A DNA stretch of 64,000 nucleotides, from contig NZ_CDDA01000015.1 of NCBI RefSeq assembly GCF_000819745.1, forward strand, positions 485,653 to 549,652, in the 5' to 3' direction. The notes under the pieces were generated by a model that was not told the DNA's origin, did no database searches, and saw only the letters and a program-made list of their open reading frames with translations. This stretch comes from Aeromonas bestiarum. GTDB taxonomy: Bacteria; Pseudomonadota; Gammaproteobacteria; Enterobacterales; Aeromonadaceae. This document shows, piece by piece, positions 46,067-56,115 of this stretch (the stretch's first letter is position 1; every line of letters starts with the position of its first letter). The position numbers were made by a program, and so were the translations under genes.

Positions 46067-46080
46067 GATACTTAAGTATC
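46067..46080. repeat. 14-base perfect palindrome at the right edge of the island
   Basis: GATACTTAAGTATC, centred on TTAA and covering the LysR stop codon, 15 bases after the last recognisable NYN codon. It may be a recombination scar, a recombinase core site or a coincidence. Confidence 0.4.
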
Positions 46081-46962
46081 CGGTCCGAAGTGTGCAATGG
46101 CAAATTCGATGAAGCTTCGGAGTTTGGGGGTCATGCGACGATCCGGGGCATACAGGATGTGCATTGGCAATGTTGGTGCGTGGTATTCAGGCAGCAGTGT
46201 GACCAGCTGCCCGGATGCGAGATATGGCTGAACAATTTCAAAGGGTTGCAGCAAAACGCCTACACCGGCGATTGCAGCAGCCATTAAAGCCTCTCCACTA
46301 TCCACCATCAAACGGCCTGAGACAGGGACAGTCACCGTTCCCTCAGGCCCGATCAAGGTCCACCGCTTACTCAACTCTGGGTGCAGGTAACCTAGACACT
46401 CCTGCCGTGAAAGATCCTGCGGCGTATTGATTGGCCCTCGCGCCGCCAGATAACTGGGGGCTGCGCACAGGATCAGTCGATAGGGCGCCAGTTGCCGAGC
46501 AATCAAGCCGCTATCCGTCAATTCACCAATACGAAAGACTACGTCGTATCCTTCATCAACGACATCGACCAGCCGGTTGGTCATGGATAACTCCAGCGTT
46601 ACCTCAGCGTTGGCATTCAGATAGTCGGGAAGCTTTGGTGAAAGCGCATGAATGCCGAACGTCACTGGGGCGTTGATACGCAGCCGCCCACGGGGGGTTG
46701 CCCGGGTTTCTGCCGCCAATCCTTCTGCCGCCTCGACGTCCGCCAAAATGCTTTTAGTCCGCTCGTAAAACTCGCGACCAATATCGGTCAGGTGTTGCCG
46801 GCGCGTGGTGCGATTGAGTAGGCGAACTCCCAGATGCTGTTCCAGCATCTGCACATGTTTTCCGACCAGCTGGGAGGACATTCCAAGCGCGTTCCCTGCC
46901 GCCGAAAAGGAGCCGAGTTCGACGGCTTTGGTGAATACCGTCATGCTTAACAACCTATCCAT
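46072..46962 (-). CDS. LysR-family regulator
   Basis: 296-residue LysR protein: HTH at residues 1-60 (MDRLLSMTVFTKAVELGSFSAAGNALGMSSQLVGKHVQMLEQHLGVRLLNRTTRR), followed by a periplasmic-binding-like effector domain. It is divergent from the NADP oxidoreductase gene at 47075 with 112 bases between them, the classic layout for LysR control of its neighbour. Confidence 0.92.
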   Translation of the reverse strand: MDRLLSMTVFTKAVELGSFSAAGNALGMSSQLVGKHVQMLEQHLGVRLLNRTTRRQHLTDIGREFYERTKSILADVEAAEGLAAETRATPRGRLRINAPVTFGIHALSPKLPDYLNANAEVTLELSMTNRLVDVVDEGYDVVFRIGELTDSGLIARQLAPYRLILCAAPSYLAARGPINTPQDLSRQECLGYLHPELSKRWTLIGPEGTVTVPVSGRLMVDSGEALMAAAIAGVGVLLQPFEIVQPYLASGQLVTLLPEYHAPTLPMHILYAPDRRMTPKLRSFIEFAIAHFGPDT

Positions 46963-47074
46963 TAGAAACGCCCTGTTTCAGGTATTGGTGAATTTTGACA
47001 ATTTATCCCACAAAAGCTCAAGTCGTATAGTGGCAACAGTTGATCTAGCCCTCTCAAGTTCAAGGAGTTGCAAA

Positions 47075-47701
47075 ATGAAAGTTGCCATCATCGGTACCGG
47101 AAACATGGCCAGCGGCCTAGCAAGTACTTTGGCGGGAGCCAACCACAACGTCGCCATCGGCAGCCGCGATCCGGCCAAAGCCGCCGCACTCGCTGAAAAA
47201 GTGGGACAGGAGTCCCAAGGTGGCGGCATTGCTGCCGCTACCCGGCTGGCAGACATCGTGATCCTGGCCATTCCCTTCGGCGGTGCTGCCGATGCCCTCA
47301 AGGAGGCAGGGGATCTTGCCGGTAAGATTCTGGTCGATATCAGCAACCCGATCAGCGCCGACTACAAGGAGCTGGTGATAGGCCACACCACCTCCGCCGC
47401 CGAAGAAATCCAGGCCCTGGTGCCTAAGGCCAGTGTCGTGAAGGCATTCAACACTATCTTTGCCCAGTTGCTGCCGTCCGAGGCCCGCCAAGGCAAGTTG
47501 CTCCAGGTGTTGATCGCCGGCGATGACGAGGCGGCCAAATCTCAGGTGTCCACACTGGCTCAATCGATGGGCTTCGAGGCGATCAATGCTGGTCCGTTGA
47601 GCAATAGCCGGTTTATCGAGCCTATTGGTGAAATGAACATTCACTTTGGCTACTTCCTCGGCAAAGGCCCGACCGTGGCACCGGCCTGGGTACAGGTATA
47701 A
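47075..47701 (+). CDS. NADPH-dependent F420-reductase-like oxidoreductase
   Basis: 208 residues, single Rossmann domain: MKVAIIGTGNMASGLASTLAGANHNVAIGSRDPAKAAALAEKVG with NADP preference suggested by the SRD after the second strand. It belongs to the family with coenzyme F420:NADP oxidoreductases and YajQ-unrelated NPD proteins; the true electron partner is unknown because F420 is not expected here. ATG follows CAAGGAG. Probably under the divergent LysR. Confidence 0.87.
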   Translation: MKVAIIGTGNMASGLASTLAGANHNVAIGSRDPAKAAALAEKVGQESQGGGIAAATRLADIVILAIPFGGAADALKEAGDLAGKILVDISNPISADYKELVIGHTTSAAEEIQALVPKASVVKAFNTIFAQLLPSEARQGKLLQVLIAGDDEAAKSQVSTLAQSMGFEAINAGPLSNSRFIEPIGEMNIHFGYFLGKGPTVAPAWVQV

Positions 47702-47763
47702 GTTACTCATCGGGATGCCATGGCCAGCGTTGGACTGACCCTGGCATCCCGGCAAGGATCATG

Positions 47764-48762
47764 ATGAAACCTTTCATTCGTTCAGCACTTATTACGCTGT
47801 CATTGCTCATCTCGCACGGCTTGGTCAGTGCCGCTCCGGCCATAGAAGTTCTGGGTAAGGACTACAGCTTCCCCCGCAAGCTGACAGGCTTGCCAACCAA
47901 GTTATCAGACTTCCAGGACTTGCAAATCAACGCTTTCACAACCAGCGATGGTGTAAAACTGCGCTATTGGGAGGCTGGTTCGGGCAAACCTTTGGTGTTC
48001 ATTCCAGGCTGGTCGGCCAGCGGCGCTGAATACATCAACGTGCTCTATCTGCTCAGCAAGCGTTACCACGTTTATGTCCTTGATCCCCGTAATCAGGGAC
48101 TGTCGCAGCACGTCGAATACGGCAGTCGCATCACGCGCCTCTCGGTCGACCTAAAGGAGTTCACTGAACACCTCGATTTGCAGATAGCGGATTACTGTGG
48201 CTGGTCGATGGGAGCGGCTGTCCTGTGGGGTTATATCGACCTCTTCGGCACGAAGAGTATTCGCAAGGTGGTTTTCGTCGACGAACCGGTCTCCATCTAT
48301 TCTCATGCCGACTGGACCGAACAGGAACGGCTCGACGCTGGCGGCATGACGTCATCGGTTGAACGCATGGTGGCAACCTTCACCACCGGAGCACCGACAA
48401 ACCAATTGGTGGTCGATATGAAGGTTGTCGAGCGAGCCATGGTCAACGATTCGCCGTACTACGAGAACTCGACCGCTTTCGCGCACGAGTTTGTCAAAAC
48501 CGATCCGAAGTACACCGCCAAGGTGCTGTTCGATCACGCCACAAATGACTGGCGCGACGTGATCCGCCACAAGATCGACATACCGACAGCCATCTTCTCT
48601 GGCGAATACAGCAACAACTTGCCTAGTCAACGCTGGATGGCTTCCGTCATACCGAATGCGAGGCTCTATGCCTATACCCGGTCTGAGCAAGGCGACCACT
48701 TCCTCATGTTCAAGAACCCGTTCAAGTTCTCGCAGGACCTGCATGCCTTTCTTGAACGTTAA
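47764..48762 (+). CDS. exported alpha/beta hydrolase
   Basis: 332 residues. Signal peptide MKPFIRSALITLSLLISHGLVSA. Hydrolase fold with PLVFIPGWSASGAEY oxyanion region, nucleophile Ser in CGWSMGAAV, and a late His in GDHFLMF. The start is the second ATG of ATGATG, 5 bases from AAGGA. It follows the oxidoreductase gene by 62 bases and may be in its operon. Substrate unknown. Confidence 0.88.
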   Translation: MKPFIRSALITLSLLISHGLVSAAPAIEVLGKDYSFPRKLTGLPTKLSDFQDLQINAFTTSDGVKLRYWEAGSGKPLVFIPGWSASGAEYINVLYLLSKRYHVYVLDPRNQGLSQHVEYGSRITRLSVDLKEFTEHLDLQIADYCGWSMGAAVLWGYIDLFGTKSIRKVVFVDEPVSIYSHADWTEQERLDAGGMTSSVERMVATFTTGAPTNQLVVDMKVVERAMVNDSPYYENSTAFAHEFVKTDPKYTAKVLFDHATNDWRDVIRHKIDIPTAIFSGEYSNNLPSQRWMASVIPNARLYAYTRSEQGDHFLMFKNPFKFSQDLHAFLER

Positions 48763-48839
48763 GCCAACCATGACTCTCCGGCTCCCCCGGTGGGTCAACC
48801 GCTAAGCAAACATCCATTTTTCACCCTAAGGAGAATTTT

Positions 48840-49022
48840 ATGCCCGTCGTACGTGTTACCTGGTTTGAAGGTAAAGAAACCGCCACTAAACAAGTCGTTG
48901 CCGCTGAGATTACGGAAAGCATTGTCCGCAATACAGGAACGGACCCGAAGTACATCTACGTGATTTTCGAAGACGTGGCGCCATCTGATTGGGCCGGTGA
49001 GGGGAAACTGTTCGGCAGCTGA
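48840..49022 (+). CDS. 4-oxalocrotonate tautomerase-like protein
   Basis: 60-residue tautomerase. After removal of Met the N-terminal Pro (PVVRVTWFEGK) would be the catalytic base of this superfamily. AAGGAG precedes the ATG. Next to hydrolases and an oxidoreductase it may act in catabolism of an enol or aromatic ring-cleavage product; the substrate cannot be read from sequence. Confidence 0.85.
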   Translation: MPVVRVTWFEGKETATKQVVAAEITESIVRNTGTDPKYIYVIFEDVAPSDWAGEGKLFGS

Positions 49023-49198
49023 CACCAAACCTTTTCAGGCTGACGATGACGGTGCGAACAAATGGTCGCACCGTGTTAATACTGGTGCAACGGCCCGGAA
49101 GAGCATTGATGGCCAGTCTTGCAGCCGGCTTGTACTAGAAATTCGGATTGAGTGCTCGGTGCCGTTGCCAAGCAACTTCTTGGAATAGAGACACAACC

Positions 49199-49870
49199 AT
49201 GAACATAGATTTTTCTCCCCTGATAGACGATCTCCCCCTCGCGTATCGCTACCGTCCTGCCGTGGGTCAGCCAATTGGTCTGGTGATACTGATGCATGGG
49301 GTCGGCAGCAATGAGGACTCCTTGCTTGGCCTGGGAAGCTTCATTCCTAATAACCTTTCTGTCGTTTCGGTTCGTTCCCCTTTGACCATGGCGCCTGGGG
49401 CGTACTCCGCATTCTCGGTCAGTTTCACGGCAAACGGACCCAAAATCGACACTGCAGCGGCAGAAGCAAGCCGGCAACGGCTCCTCCGGTTTATTCCCGA
49501 GCTGCAACTACGTTATGGCGTTACATCTGATCAAACCCTGATTGCCGGATTTAGCCAAGGAGGCATCATGTCAGCCAGCCTTGCACTGACCGCCCCCAAA
49601 TGCGTTCGTGGCTTTGCCATTCTTTCTGGGCGCATCCTGCCGGAAATTGAGCCTCTCATCGCCCGGGCTGAAGATCTGCAACACCTGTCTGCGCTCGTGA
49701 TACATGGTAAAAACGATGATCGACTGCCGTATTTCTGGGCCGAGAAAAGCACTGAGTTGCTTCAGGCACATGGCATCCCATCTCATCTGCTGAATTATGG
49801 AATTGGTCATGAAATTACCCATGAGGTGGCTACTGATTTTGCATCCTGGGTTCGCAACATCTTGCTTTGA
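49199..49870 (+). CDS. phospholipase/carboxylesterase-family hydrolase
   Basis: 223 residues, no signal peptide. LVILMHGVGSNEDSLL oxyanion loop, nucleophile in AGFSQGGIMS, Asp in HGKNDDRLPY and His in YGIGHEITHE complete the triad. Family of small carboxylesterases (YpfH/EstB-like). It is the last gene of the + strand run beginning at 47075. Confidence 0.87.
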   Translation: MNIDFSPLIDDLPLAYRYRPAVGQPIGLVILMHGVGSNEDSLLGLGSFIPNNLSVVSVRSPLTMAPGAYSAFSVSFTANGPKIDTAAAEASRQRLLRFIPELQLRYGVTSDQTLIAGFSQGGIMSASLALTAPKCVRGFAILSGRILPEIEPLIARAEDLQHLSALVIHGKNDDRLPYFWAEKSTELLQAHGIPSHLLNYGIGHEITHEVATDFASWVRNILL

Positions 49871-50046
49871 GGGCTGCATCGATGATGTCTGACAAAATCT
49901 TTGGTACCTAGCCATCCCCCATTTCACAACGCTAATCCGTGAAAAATCCAACTTCAGGTTCCATTAGTGACAGTCAGCATCAACTCAAATAAATATAAAA
50001 GGAGGTTACCAATACGTTTCTGGAACAGCGCCGAATCTAGCCTCGT

Positions 50047-50910
50047 CTAAAAGGTATGCTCCTCACCGGGAAACTCACCTGATATTACCTCCTTGGCAAA
50101 CTGGGTGGCGGCATCGCTCAACAGTCGATGCATATCAGCGTATTGTTTAACAAAGCGCGGTAAACGTCCTGTGCGCAGGCCCGCCATATCCTGCCAAACT
50201 AGCACTTGAGCATCACAACCACTTCCAGCCCCAATACCGACCGTTGGTATCGCCACGTTGGCGGTGATCTCTGCGGACAATTCTCCCGGGATCATTTCCA
50301 GTAACAGGGCAAAGGCTCCTGCAGCCTCAAGTGCCTTAGCCTCTGCCAGTACACGCGCGGCATCGGCTCCTCGCCCCTGCACTCGATAGCCACCCAACTG
50401 ATGTTCAGCCTGCGGGGTAAAACCAATGTGCGCCATCACCGGAATACCGGCATTCACCAGTTTTTCCACCTGTGGCAGTATGGCAAGCCCGCCCTCCAAC
50501 TTGACCGCGTGTGCCCCACCCTCTTTCATAAAACGCACTGCTGTATGAAATGCTTGCTCAGCTGAGCCCTGATAGGAACCAAAAGGCAAGTCAGCGATCA
50601 CCAGCGGCCGACGTACGCTACGGGTCACCGCCTGAACCAAAGGCAAGAGCTCATCCACAGTGACAGTCAACGATGATGAGTAGCCATAGACGTTATTGGC
50701 AGCTGAGTCACCCACCAGCAACACCGGGATCCCGGCCTGTTCGAAAATGGCCGCCGTGTACATGTCATAGCTGGTGAGCATGGCCCATTTCTCACCTTTC
50801 ACTTTCATCTGCTGCAGATGAGGGATACGAACTCGAGTCGCAGGTAGGCCGCTGACGATATTTTGACCATAGGGTGCGGCTTGTTCACCTTGCATATGTT
50901 GCTTACTCAT
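50047..50910 (-). CDS. panB: 3-methyl-2-oxobutanoate hydroxymethyltransferase (PanB)
   Basis: Makes ketopantoate from 2-oxoisovalerate and methylene-tetrahydrofolate for pantothenate synthesis. 287 residues: TSYDMYTAAIFEQAGIPVLLVGDSAANNVYG, IADLPFGSYQGS, KLEGG, GYRVQGRGADAARV, catalytic Glu in LLEMIPGEL, and EHTF end. It is more like divergent PanB forms than the usual enterobacterial one, and panC does not follow. Nine bases from lysE on the same strand, so it is cotranscribed with an amino acid exporter. Probably a second panB copy; not checked. Confidence 0.9.
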   Translation of the reverse strand: MSKQHMQGEQAAPYGQNIVSGLPATRVRIPHLQQMKVKGEKWAMLTSYDMYTAAIFEQAGIPVLLVGDSAANNVYGYSSSLTVTVDELLPLVQAVTRSVRRPLVIADLPFGSYQGSAEQAFHTAVRFMKEGGAHAVKLEGGLAILPQVEKLVNAGIPVMAHIGFTPQAEHQLGGYRVQGRGADAARVLAEAKALEAAGAFALLLEMIPGELSAEITANVAIPTVGIGAGSGCDAQVLVWQDMAGLRTGRLPRFVKQYADMHRLLSDAATQFAKEVISGEFPGEEHTF

Positions 50911-50919
50911 GGCGATTCC

Positions 50920-51549
50920 TCATATCCATTGCTCAATCAATAAACTGGACCCGATGATTACCATCGCTATTCCAGAGCAACGCATCAGCCAACGACTGGC
51001 CTGCGGTCGAGCTCTCAGCAGTTGCTTGGCACCGTACCCTACAGCCAGGTAGACAATGCCGCAGTTGAGAAGATGAAGGCCGCTCAAGGTCAGCATCTGT
51101 TCTTCCAGCGACCAGTCACTATGTGGATCTGTAAATTGGGGCAACAGTGCCAAAAAGAGCAAGAACACCTTGGGATTCATCCCGCTGACACAGGCACCGC
51201 GTACCATCCAATGCTGCCAGGAACCGCTGGCCAACGAATCGGCCTGTATTGGCAGCGATGTGGTCACCATAAACGAGTGCCTTACCATGCTGATACCCAG
51301 CCACAGTAGATAACCCGCCCCGGCCAGCGTCAGTCCGGTCAGCGCCAGAGGATAGCGGCTAACCAGAGCCCCTGCCCCCGCAACGACCAACAAAGTCGCC
51401 AACAAATGGCCTGAGAGCAAGCCACCCACGGCAGGCACCACACCCCGACCGCTGCTCCCGGCCGAGATGACATAAGCCCAGTCCATCCCCGGCGTCATCA
51501 CCAGTAAAAACGACACACTCCAAAACGCCATTAGCAGTTCACCAGACAT
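50920..51549 (-). CDS. LysE/RhtB-family amino acid exporter
   Basis: 209-residue inner-membrane protein with about six hydrophobic segments and the family signature MTPGMDWAYVISAGSSGRGVVPAVGGLLSGH near the N-terminus and GMNPKVFLLFLALLPQF. I choose the ATG at 51549, giving the usual RhtB length; an upstream frame is open but unlikely. Divergent from an Lrp-family regulator and followed by panB. Confidence 0.9.
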   Translation of the reverse strand: MSGELLMAFWSVSFLLVMTPGMDWAYVISAGSSGRGVVPAVGGLLSGHLLATLLVVAGAGALVSRYPLALTGLTLAGAGYLLWLGISMVRHSFMVTTSLPIQADSLASGSWQHWMVRGACVSGMNPKVFLLFLALLPQFTDPHSDWSLEEQMLTLSGLHLLNCGIVYLAVGYGAKQLLRARPQASRWLMRCSGIAMVIIGSSLLIEQWI

Positions 51550-51665
51550 AAACCTCACCTCGTCGCATATCCCCTCTTGGATGACTGGAAATCGTAACGT
51601 GTGAGCCCTAGAATGAGCTGCCAAATAGTTGCTCACTATGAGCATTTCTTGGAAAGATTTTCCAC

Positions 51666-52118
51666 ATGGATAGAACTGACAGAAAAATTCTTGCTGAACT
51701 GCAACTCGATGGCCGGTTGTCGGTCACCGAATTGGCCGACAAGGTTGGCCTGAGCGTATCTCCTTGCCATCGGCGAGTGAAGGCGTTGGAAGAGGTTGGA
51801 ATCATCAAGAGCTATCGTGCTCATCTGGATGCTGGCAACCTAGGCCTGAGTTTTTCGGCCATGGTGTTTGTCACCATGAAAGAGGGTCATAAAGGGGCCG
51901 TTGCCGCCTTTGAGGAGGCCGTAATAGCCATACCTAATGTGATCACAGCGCAACGACTCTTTGGCGATCCTGATTATATTCTGCATGTCATCACCCGGGA
52001 TCTAGCTGCATTTCAAGCCTTATATGACGAGCAGTTATCGGCACTACCCTGTGTGCAACGACTCACCTCCACACTAGTGATGAAGAGCATTATTCAAGAT
52101 CGCCCCTTACCACTGTGA
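51666..52118 (+). CDS. Lrp/AsnC-family regulator
   Basis: 150 residues: HTH DRTDRKILAELQLDGRLSVTELADKVGLSVSPCHRRVKALEEVGII, then a RAM effector-binding domain. Divergent from lysE-panB with a 116-base shared region, so it very likely controls that pair in response to an amino acid, as Lrp-LysE/LeuE/AzlC pairs do. Confidence 0.92.
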   Translation: MDRTDRKILAELQLDGRLSVTELADKVGLSVSPCHRRVKALEEVGIIKSYRAHLDAGNLGLSFSAMVFVTMKEGHKGAVAAFEEAVIAIPNVITAQRLFGDPDYILHVITRDLAAFQALYDEQLSALPCVQRLTSTLVMKSIIQDRPLPL

Positions 52119-52343
52119 ATAATGGATGTCATAACAATCGACCTGCACAGATCTAGCGACTACCTGGCACCGACCTCAGACCGGGTTCTTGTTTACGACA
52201 CTTAATAGCGCAGAGACGGGCGCTGTTCCCGCTACGTGTTAACGAGTCGCTTGACCCCAACCTGCAGCCATGAAGCAGCCGTGTTGGGCTCCTGTACCAC
52301 CACCCGGAACCATTTCCTATCACGACCTTTGGCAGGGCAACTC

Positions 52344-53237
52344 ATGGCAAAAACCAACTACAACGACTTGATCTCCTTCATGGCGGTGGCAAGAGAAGGC
52401 AGCTTTACCCGCGCGGCGGCTCACCTGGGGGTATCCCAGTCCGCCCTGAGCCACGCCATGCGGGGGCTGGAGGAGCGACTGGGCATTCGGTTGTTGACCC
52501 GGACCACGCGCAGCGTCTCCCCAACCCCGGCGGGCGAGCGGCTGCTTGAACGCCTGCAGCCGCATTTTGAGGGGATAGAGGATGAGATCTCGGCGCTCAA
52601 TGAGCTCAAGGACAAACCCGCGGGCTTGATCCGTATCACTACCGCCGAGCATGCGGCAGACACCTACCTGTGGCCGCGCATATCGCCGCTGCTCAAGGAG
52701 TACCCGGACATTCAGGTAGAAATCGATATCAACTACGGCCTGACCAACATAGTCGAGCAGAAGTTTGATGCGGGGATCCGGTTGGGGGAACAGGTGGAGA
52801 AAGACATGATTGCGGTGCGTATCAGCCAGGATATGCAGATCGTCGTGGTGGCCTCCCCCGACTATCTCTCCCGCAACCCGGCCCCCCACACCATTCAGGA
52901 TCTGGCGGCTCATCAATGCATCGGCCTGCGGCTGCCCACCTATGACAACCTGATGCTGTGGGAGTTTGAGCAAGATGGTCAACCCATCAAGGCCCATGTA
53001 CAGGGTCAGTGCATCTTCAACACAGGCACGCCCGTACTGCGCGCCGCGCTGGCAGGCCACGGTCTGGCTTATCTGCCTTCAGACATGGCTGACCCCCATC
53101 TGGCCACAGGGGCGCTGATCTCGGTACTGGCCCCCTATTGCCCACGCTTCCCCGGGTATCACCTCTACTACCCCAGCCGGCGCCAGAACTCTCCCGCCTT
53201 TCGGCTGTTCCTGGACGCCGTGCGCTTGCGGGCATGA
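52344..53237 (+). CDS. LysR-family regulator (YafC-like)
   Basis: 297 residues. HTH NYNDLISFMAVAREGSFTRAAAHLGVSQSALSHAMRGLEERLGIRLLTRTTRSVSPTPAGERLL, then the effector domain. In type it resembles YafC, which in E. coli is next to the 2,5-diketogluconate reductase gene dkgB; here an aldo/keto reductase gene is convergent and 113 bases away. The 224 bases before the gene hold no recognised feature. Confidence 0.9.
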   Translation: MAKTNYNDLISFMAVAREGSFTRAAAHLGVSQSALSHAMRGLEERLGIRLLTRTTRSVSPTPAGERLLERLQPHFEGIEDEISALNELKDKPAGLIRITTAEHAADTYLWPRISPLLKEYPDIQVEIDINYGLTNIVEQKFDAGIRLGEQVEKDMIAVRISQDMQIVVVASPDYLSRNPAPHTIQDLAAHQCIGLRLPTYDNLMLWEFEQDGQPIKAHVQGQCIFNTGTPVLRAALAGHGLAYLPSDMADPHLATGALISVLAPYCPRFPGYHLYYPSRRQNSPAFRLFLDAVRLRA

Positions 53238-53350
53238 TGCCTCCCCTCTCCGACCGTGGGCACTGTGTTCCCTCAGCAGGAAGAACGGTTGGCGGCGCAC
53301 CGCGCCACCCACCGTCTGTCGTCTCCCGACGCCATTGCTGATTGCCCTGG

Positions 53351-54256
<906 letters not shown>

Positions 54257-54270
54257 TTAGACCCGGGATC

Positions 54271-54290
54271 TTGCTAGGGTTTATTAGCAA
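54271..54290. promoter_or_regulatory. inverted repeat upstream of the aldo/keto reductase gene
   Basis: TTGCTA (54271-54276), 8 bases, TAGCAA (54285-54290). Size and T-N11-A-type symmetry fit a LysR-type operator; the LysR gene at 52344 is the obvious candidate. Confidence 0.4.
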
Positions 54291-54330
54291 TATTCATGAA
54301 TCGCGTCCTCACCATTGCTGTCTCCCCTGG

Positions 54331-55392
54331 TTATTGCAGACCCTTCTCTTTCAGGAACTGGCTCACCAGATCGGCGATCTGCACATTGTTCAGATCGGAG
54401 AAGGGGAAGTGGGTGTTGCCCTTGATGCCGATTTCGGGCAGGTGAACCACGGTGACATCCCCCCCGTGCTGGTTGACCTGATCCCGCCACTGGCGAGCCA
54501 TCGCCAGCCTGACTCGCCAGCTGTCCTGGGCGGGCATGGCGGTCGGTTTGTCCGGGATGTTGTCGCCATACAGGATCAGCACCGGGATCCTGGTCAGGCT
54601 CATGAACTGCGCCATCGCCACCGGCTCCCCCTTCAGGGTATCGAACGCGCTCGGCATGGGGGCAGGCAACGCCTGCTCAGGGAAGAGGAAGCCACTGCCT
54701 GGTTCGAACGCGACTATGGCCTTCACCTTGTTGCTTTTTATGGCGGTATGCCAGCCAGGTCCGCCCCCCTGGGAGTGGGTGAACAGGATGGCAGGACCAC
54801 TCTTGTCCAGCACCGCCGCCATGGCATCGGCGATGACGTTGGCATCAAAGGGCCCTGTGTTGGGGGTCATCTGGCGAAAATACTGGTTCAGCACAGCTTG
54901 ATCCTGCGAGAACTGGACGCCGTTGAAATAATCCGGCCAGACGCCGAGACGGAACTGGTTGAACCACAACTGCTCATCCGGATTGGGGGCCACTGCCCCC
55001 TCCACCATGCTGCGACCCGCGCTGCCTCTGCGGGGCTGATCGACCAGATAGGTCGCAAACCCCCGGCGCAGGAACAGGGTCTGGAAACCTTCCCGGCCAT
55101 CCGGCGTGGTCTGCCAGGTACGGGAAGACTGGCCAGCGCCGTGAAGCATGACGATCGGATACGGGTGCGGGTTGGACGGGATCTGATAGAAGACGCTGGC
55201 GTGATCCCCATGGTAGGTCTGACCGGCAGGGTCCAGTGGTTTCCTGGGGTCAAAGGTGCCGGGTGCGGTGACGACGGCGCCCCCCGCGGCAAAACTGCCT
55301 TGCTCCTGGATAACCAGGGGATCGGCATGAGCGGGTGCCACCAGCACCCCCGCCAGCATGCAAAAAAGCAATGATTTACTGAGTCTCTTCAT
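54331..55392 (-). CDS. exported alpha/beta hydrolase (esterase/lipase-like)
   Basis: 353 residues with signal peptide MKRLSKSLLFCMLAGVLVAPAHA. Hydrolase motifs: IVMLHGAGQSSRTWQTTPDGREGF, nucleophile Ser in LFTHSQGGGPGW, Asp in LILYGDNIPD, C-terminal His in GIKGNTHFPFSDLNN. ATG at 55392 has AAGGGA upstream. On the same strand as, and 105 bases downstream of, the flavodoxin gene. Confidence 0.88.
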   Translation of the reverse strand: MKRLSKSLLFCMLAGVLVAPAHADPLVIQEQGSFAAGGAVVTAPGTFDPRKPLDPAGQTYHGDHASVFYQIPSNPHPYPIVMLHGAGQSSRTWQTTPDGREGFQTLFLRRGFATYLVDQPRRGSAGRSMVEGAVAPNPDEQLWFNQFRLGVWPDYFNGVQFSQDQAVLNQYFRQMTPNTGPFDANVIADAMAAVLDKSGPAILFTHSQGGGPGWHTAIKSNKVKAIVAFEPGSGFLFPEQALPAPMPSAFDTLKGEPVAMAQFMSLTRIPVLILYGDNIPDKPTAMPAQDSWRVRLAMARQWRDQVNQHGGDVTVVHLPEIGIKGNTHFPFSDLNNVQIADLVSQFLKEKGLQ

Positions 55393-55497
55393 GGTTGTGT
55401 TCCCTTGTTTGGCCTGTGGCCTCAATCCTGTTTATGTATATGAGCATCACCTGTCGCCCTCACGACGATGACCTGTCTGCCTCGCCCAAAGATGAGA

Positions 55498-56085
55498 TCA
55501 AGTCCCTCCGGCCTCCAGCCACCGGGCGACTGTCTCGGTCGTTCGCCTCTCCTGATCGCACTCCATGATCAGTGGCGCATCTCGCCTGGCACCTGACGCC
55601 AGTCTGGCGAGTACCGCCTCGCTATCCCCGATGCCATAGCCACCGTGGGTGATGAAAGGCACGAGTCGCTTGCCCGCCAGGTCATGGCCGCTCAGGAAGC
55701 TCTTGACCACGGGGGGAACCGTCATCCCCCAGATGGGAAAGCCGACATAAAGGGTGTGATAGCCCGCCATGGTGGCGGACTGTTTCAGCGCAGGGGTCAG
55801 CCCAAGATCCCGCTCACGCTGCGCCTGCGCGACGGTCTGGAAGTAATCCGCCGGATACGGGCTCGCTGGCACTATCTCGAACAGATCGGCTTGCAGCGTG
55901 CGCTGGATCACCCCCGCGATTACCCGTGTATTGCCGCTTCGGGAGAAATATGCGACCAGGGTGCCTCCGTTGGGTTGTCGCGCCTGCGCGCTGGCGATGG
56001 CCTGCCCCAGGGGAAGGTTCACCAGCGTCAAGCCCGGCAACGCCGCCAGCAGCTTCCTTCGGGTGGGGTCATGGTGATCTGACAT
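55498..56085 (-). CDS. Tat-exported flavodoxin
   Basis: 195 residues. The N-terminus TRRKLLAALPGLTLVNLPLG is a twin-arginine signal, followed by a flavodoxin domain from residue 42: GTLVAYFSRSGNTRVIAG with the FMN phosphate loop SRSGNT, and FPIWGMTVPPVVKSFL. Tat export fits a protein that folds and binds FMN before transport. It starts 30 bases after the CMD gene, so it is in the cupin operon. Confidence 0.88.
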   Translation of the reverse strand: MSDHHDPTRRKLLAALPGLTLVNLPLGQAIASAQARQPNGGTLVAYFSRSGNTRVIAGVIQRTLQADLFEIVPASPYPADYFQTVAQAQRERDLGLTPALKQSATMAGYHTLYVGFPIWGMTVPPVVKSFLSGHDLAGKRLVPFITHGGYGIGDSEAVLARLASGARRDAPLIMECDQERRTTETVARWLEAGGT

Positions 56086-56115
56086 GCTGCCTGCTCCTTG
56101 GTAACGTCCAGTGCC

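Noticed and set aside
31127..46076. ACTTAAG at both island edges as attachment-site direct repeats
   Set aside because: Seven bases of an AT-rich palindrome are expected by chance in 15 kb; kept only as a hint in the boundary finding.
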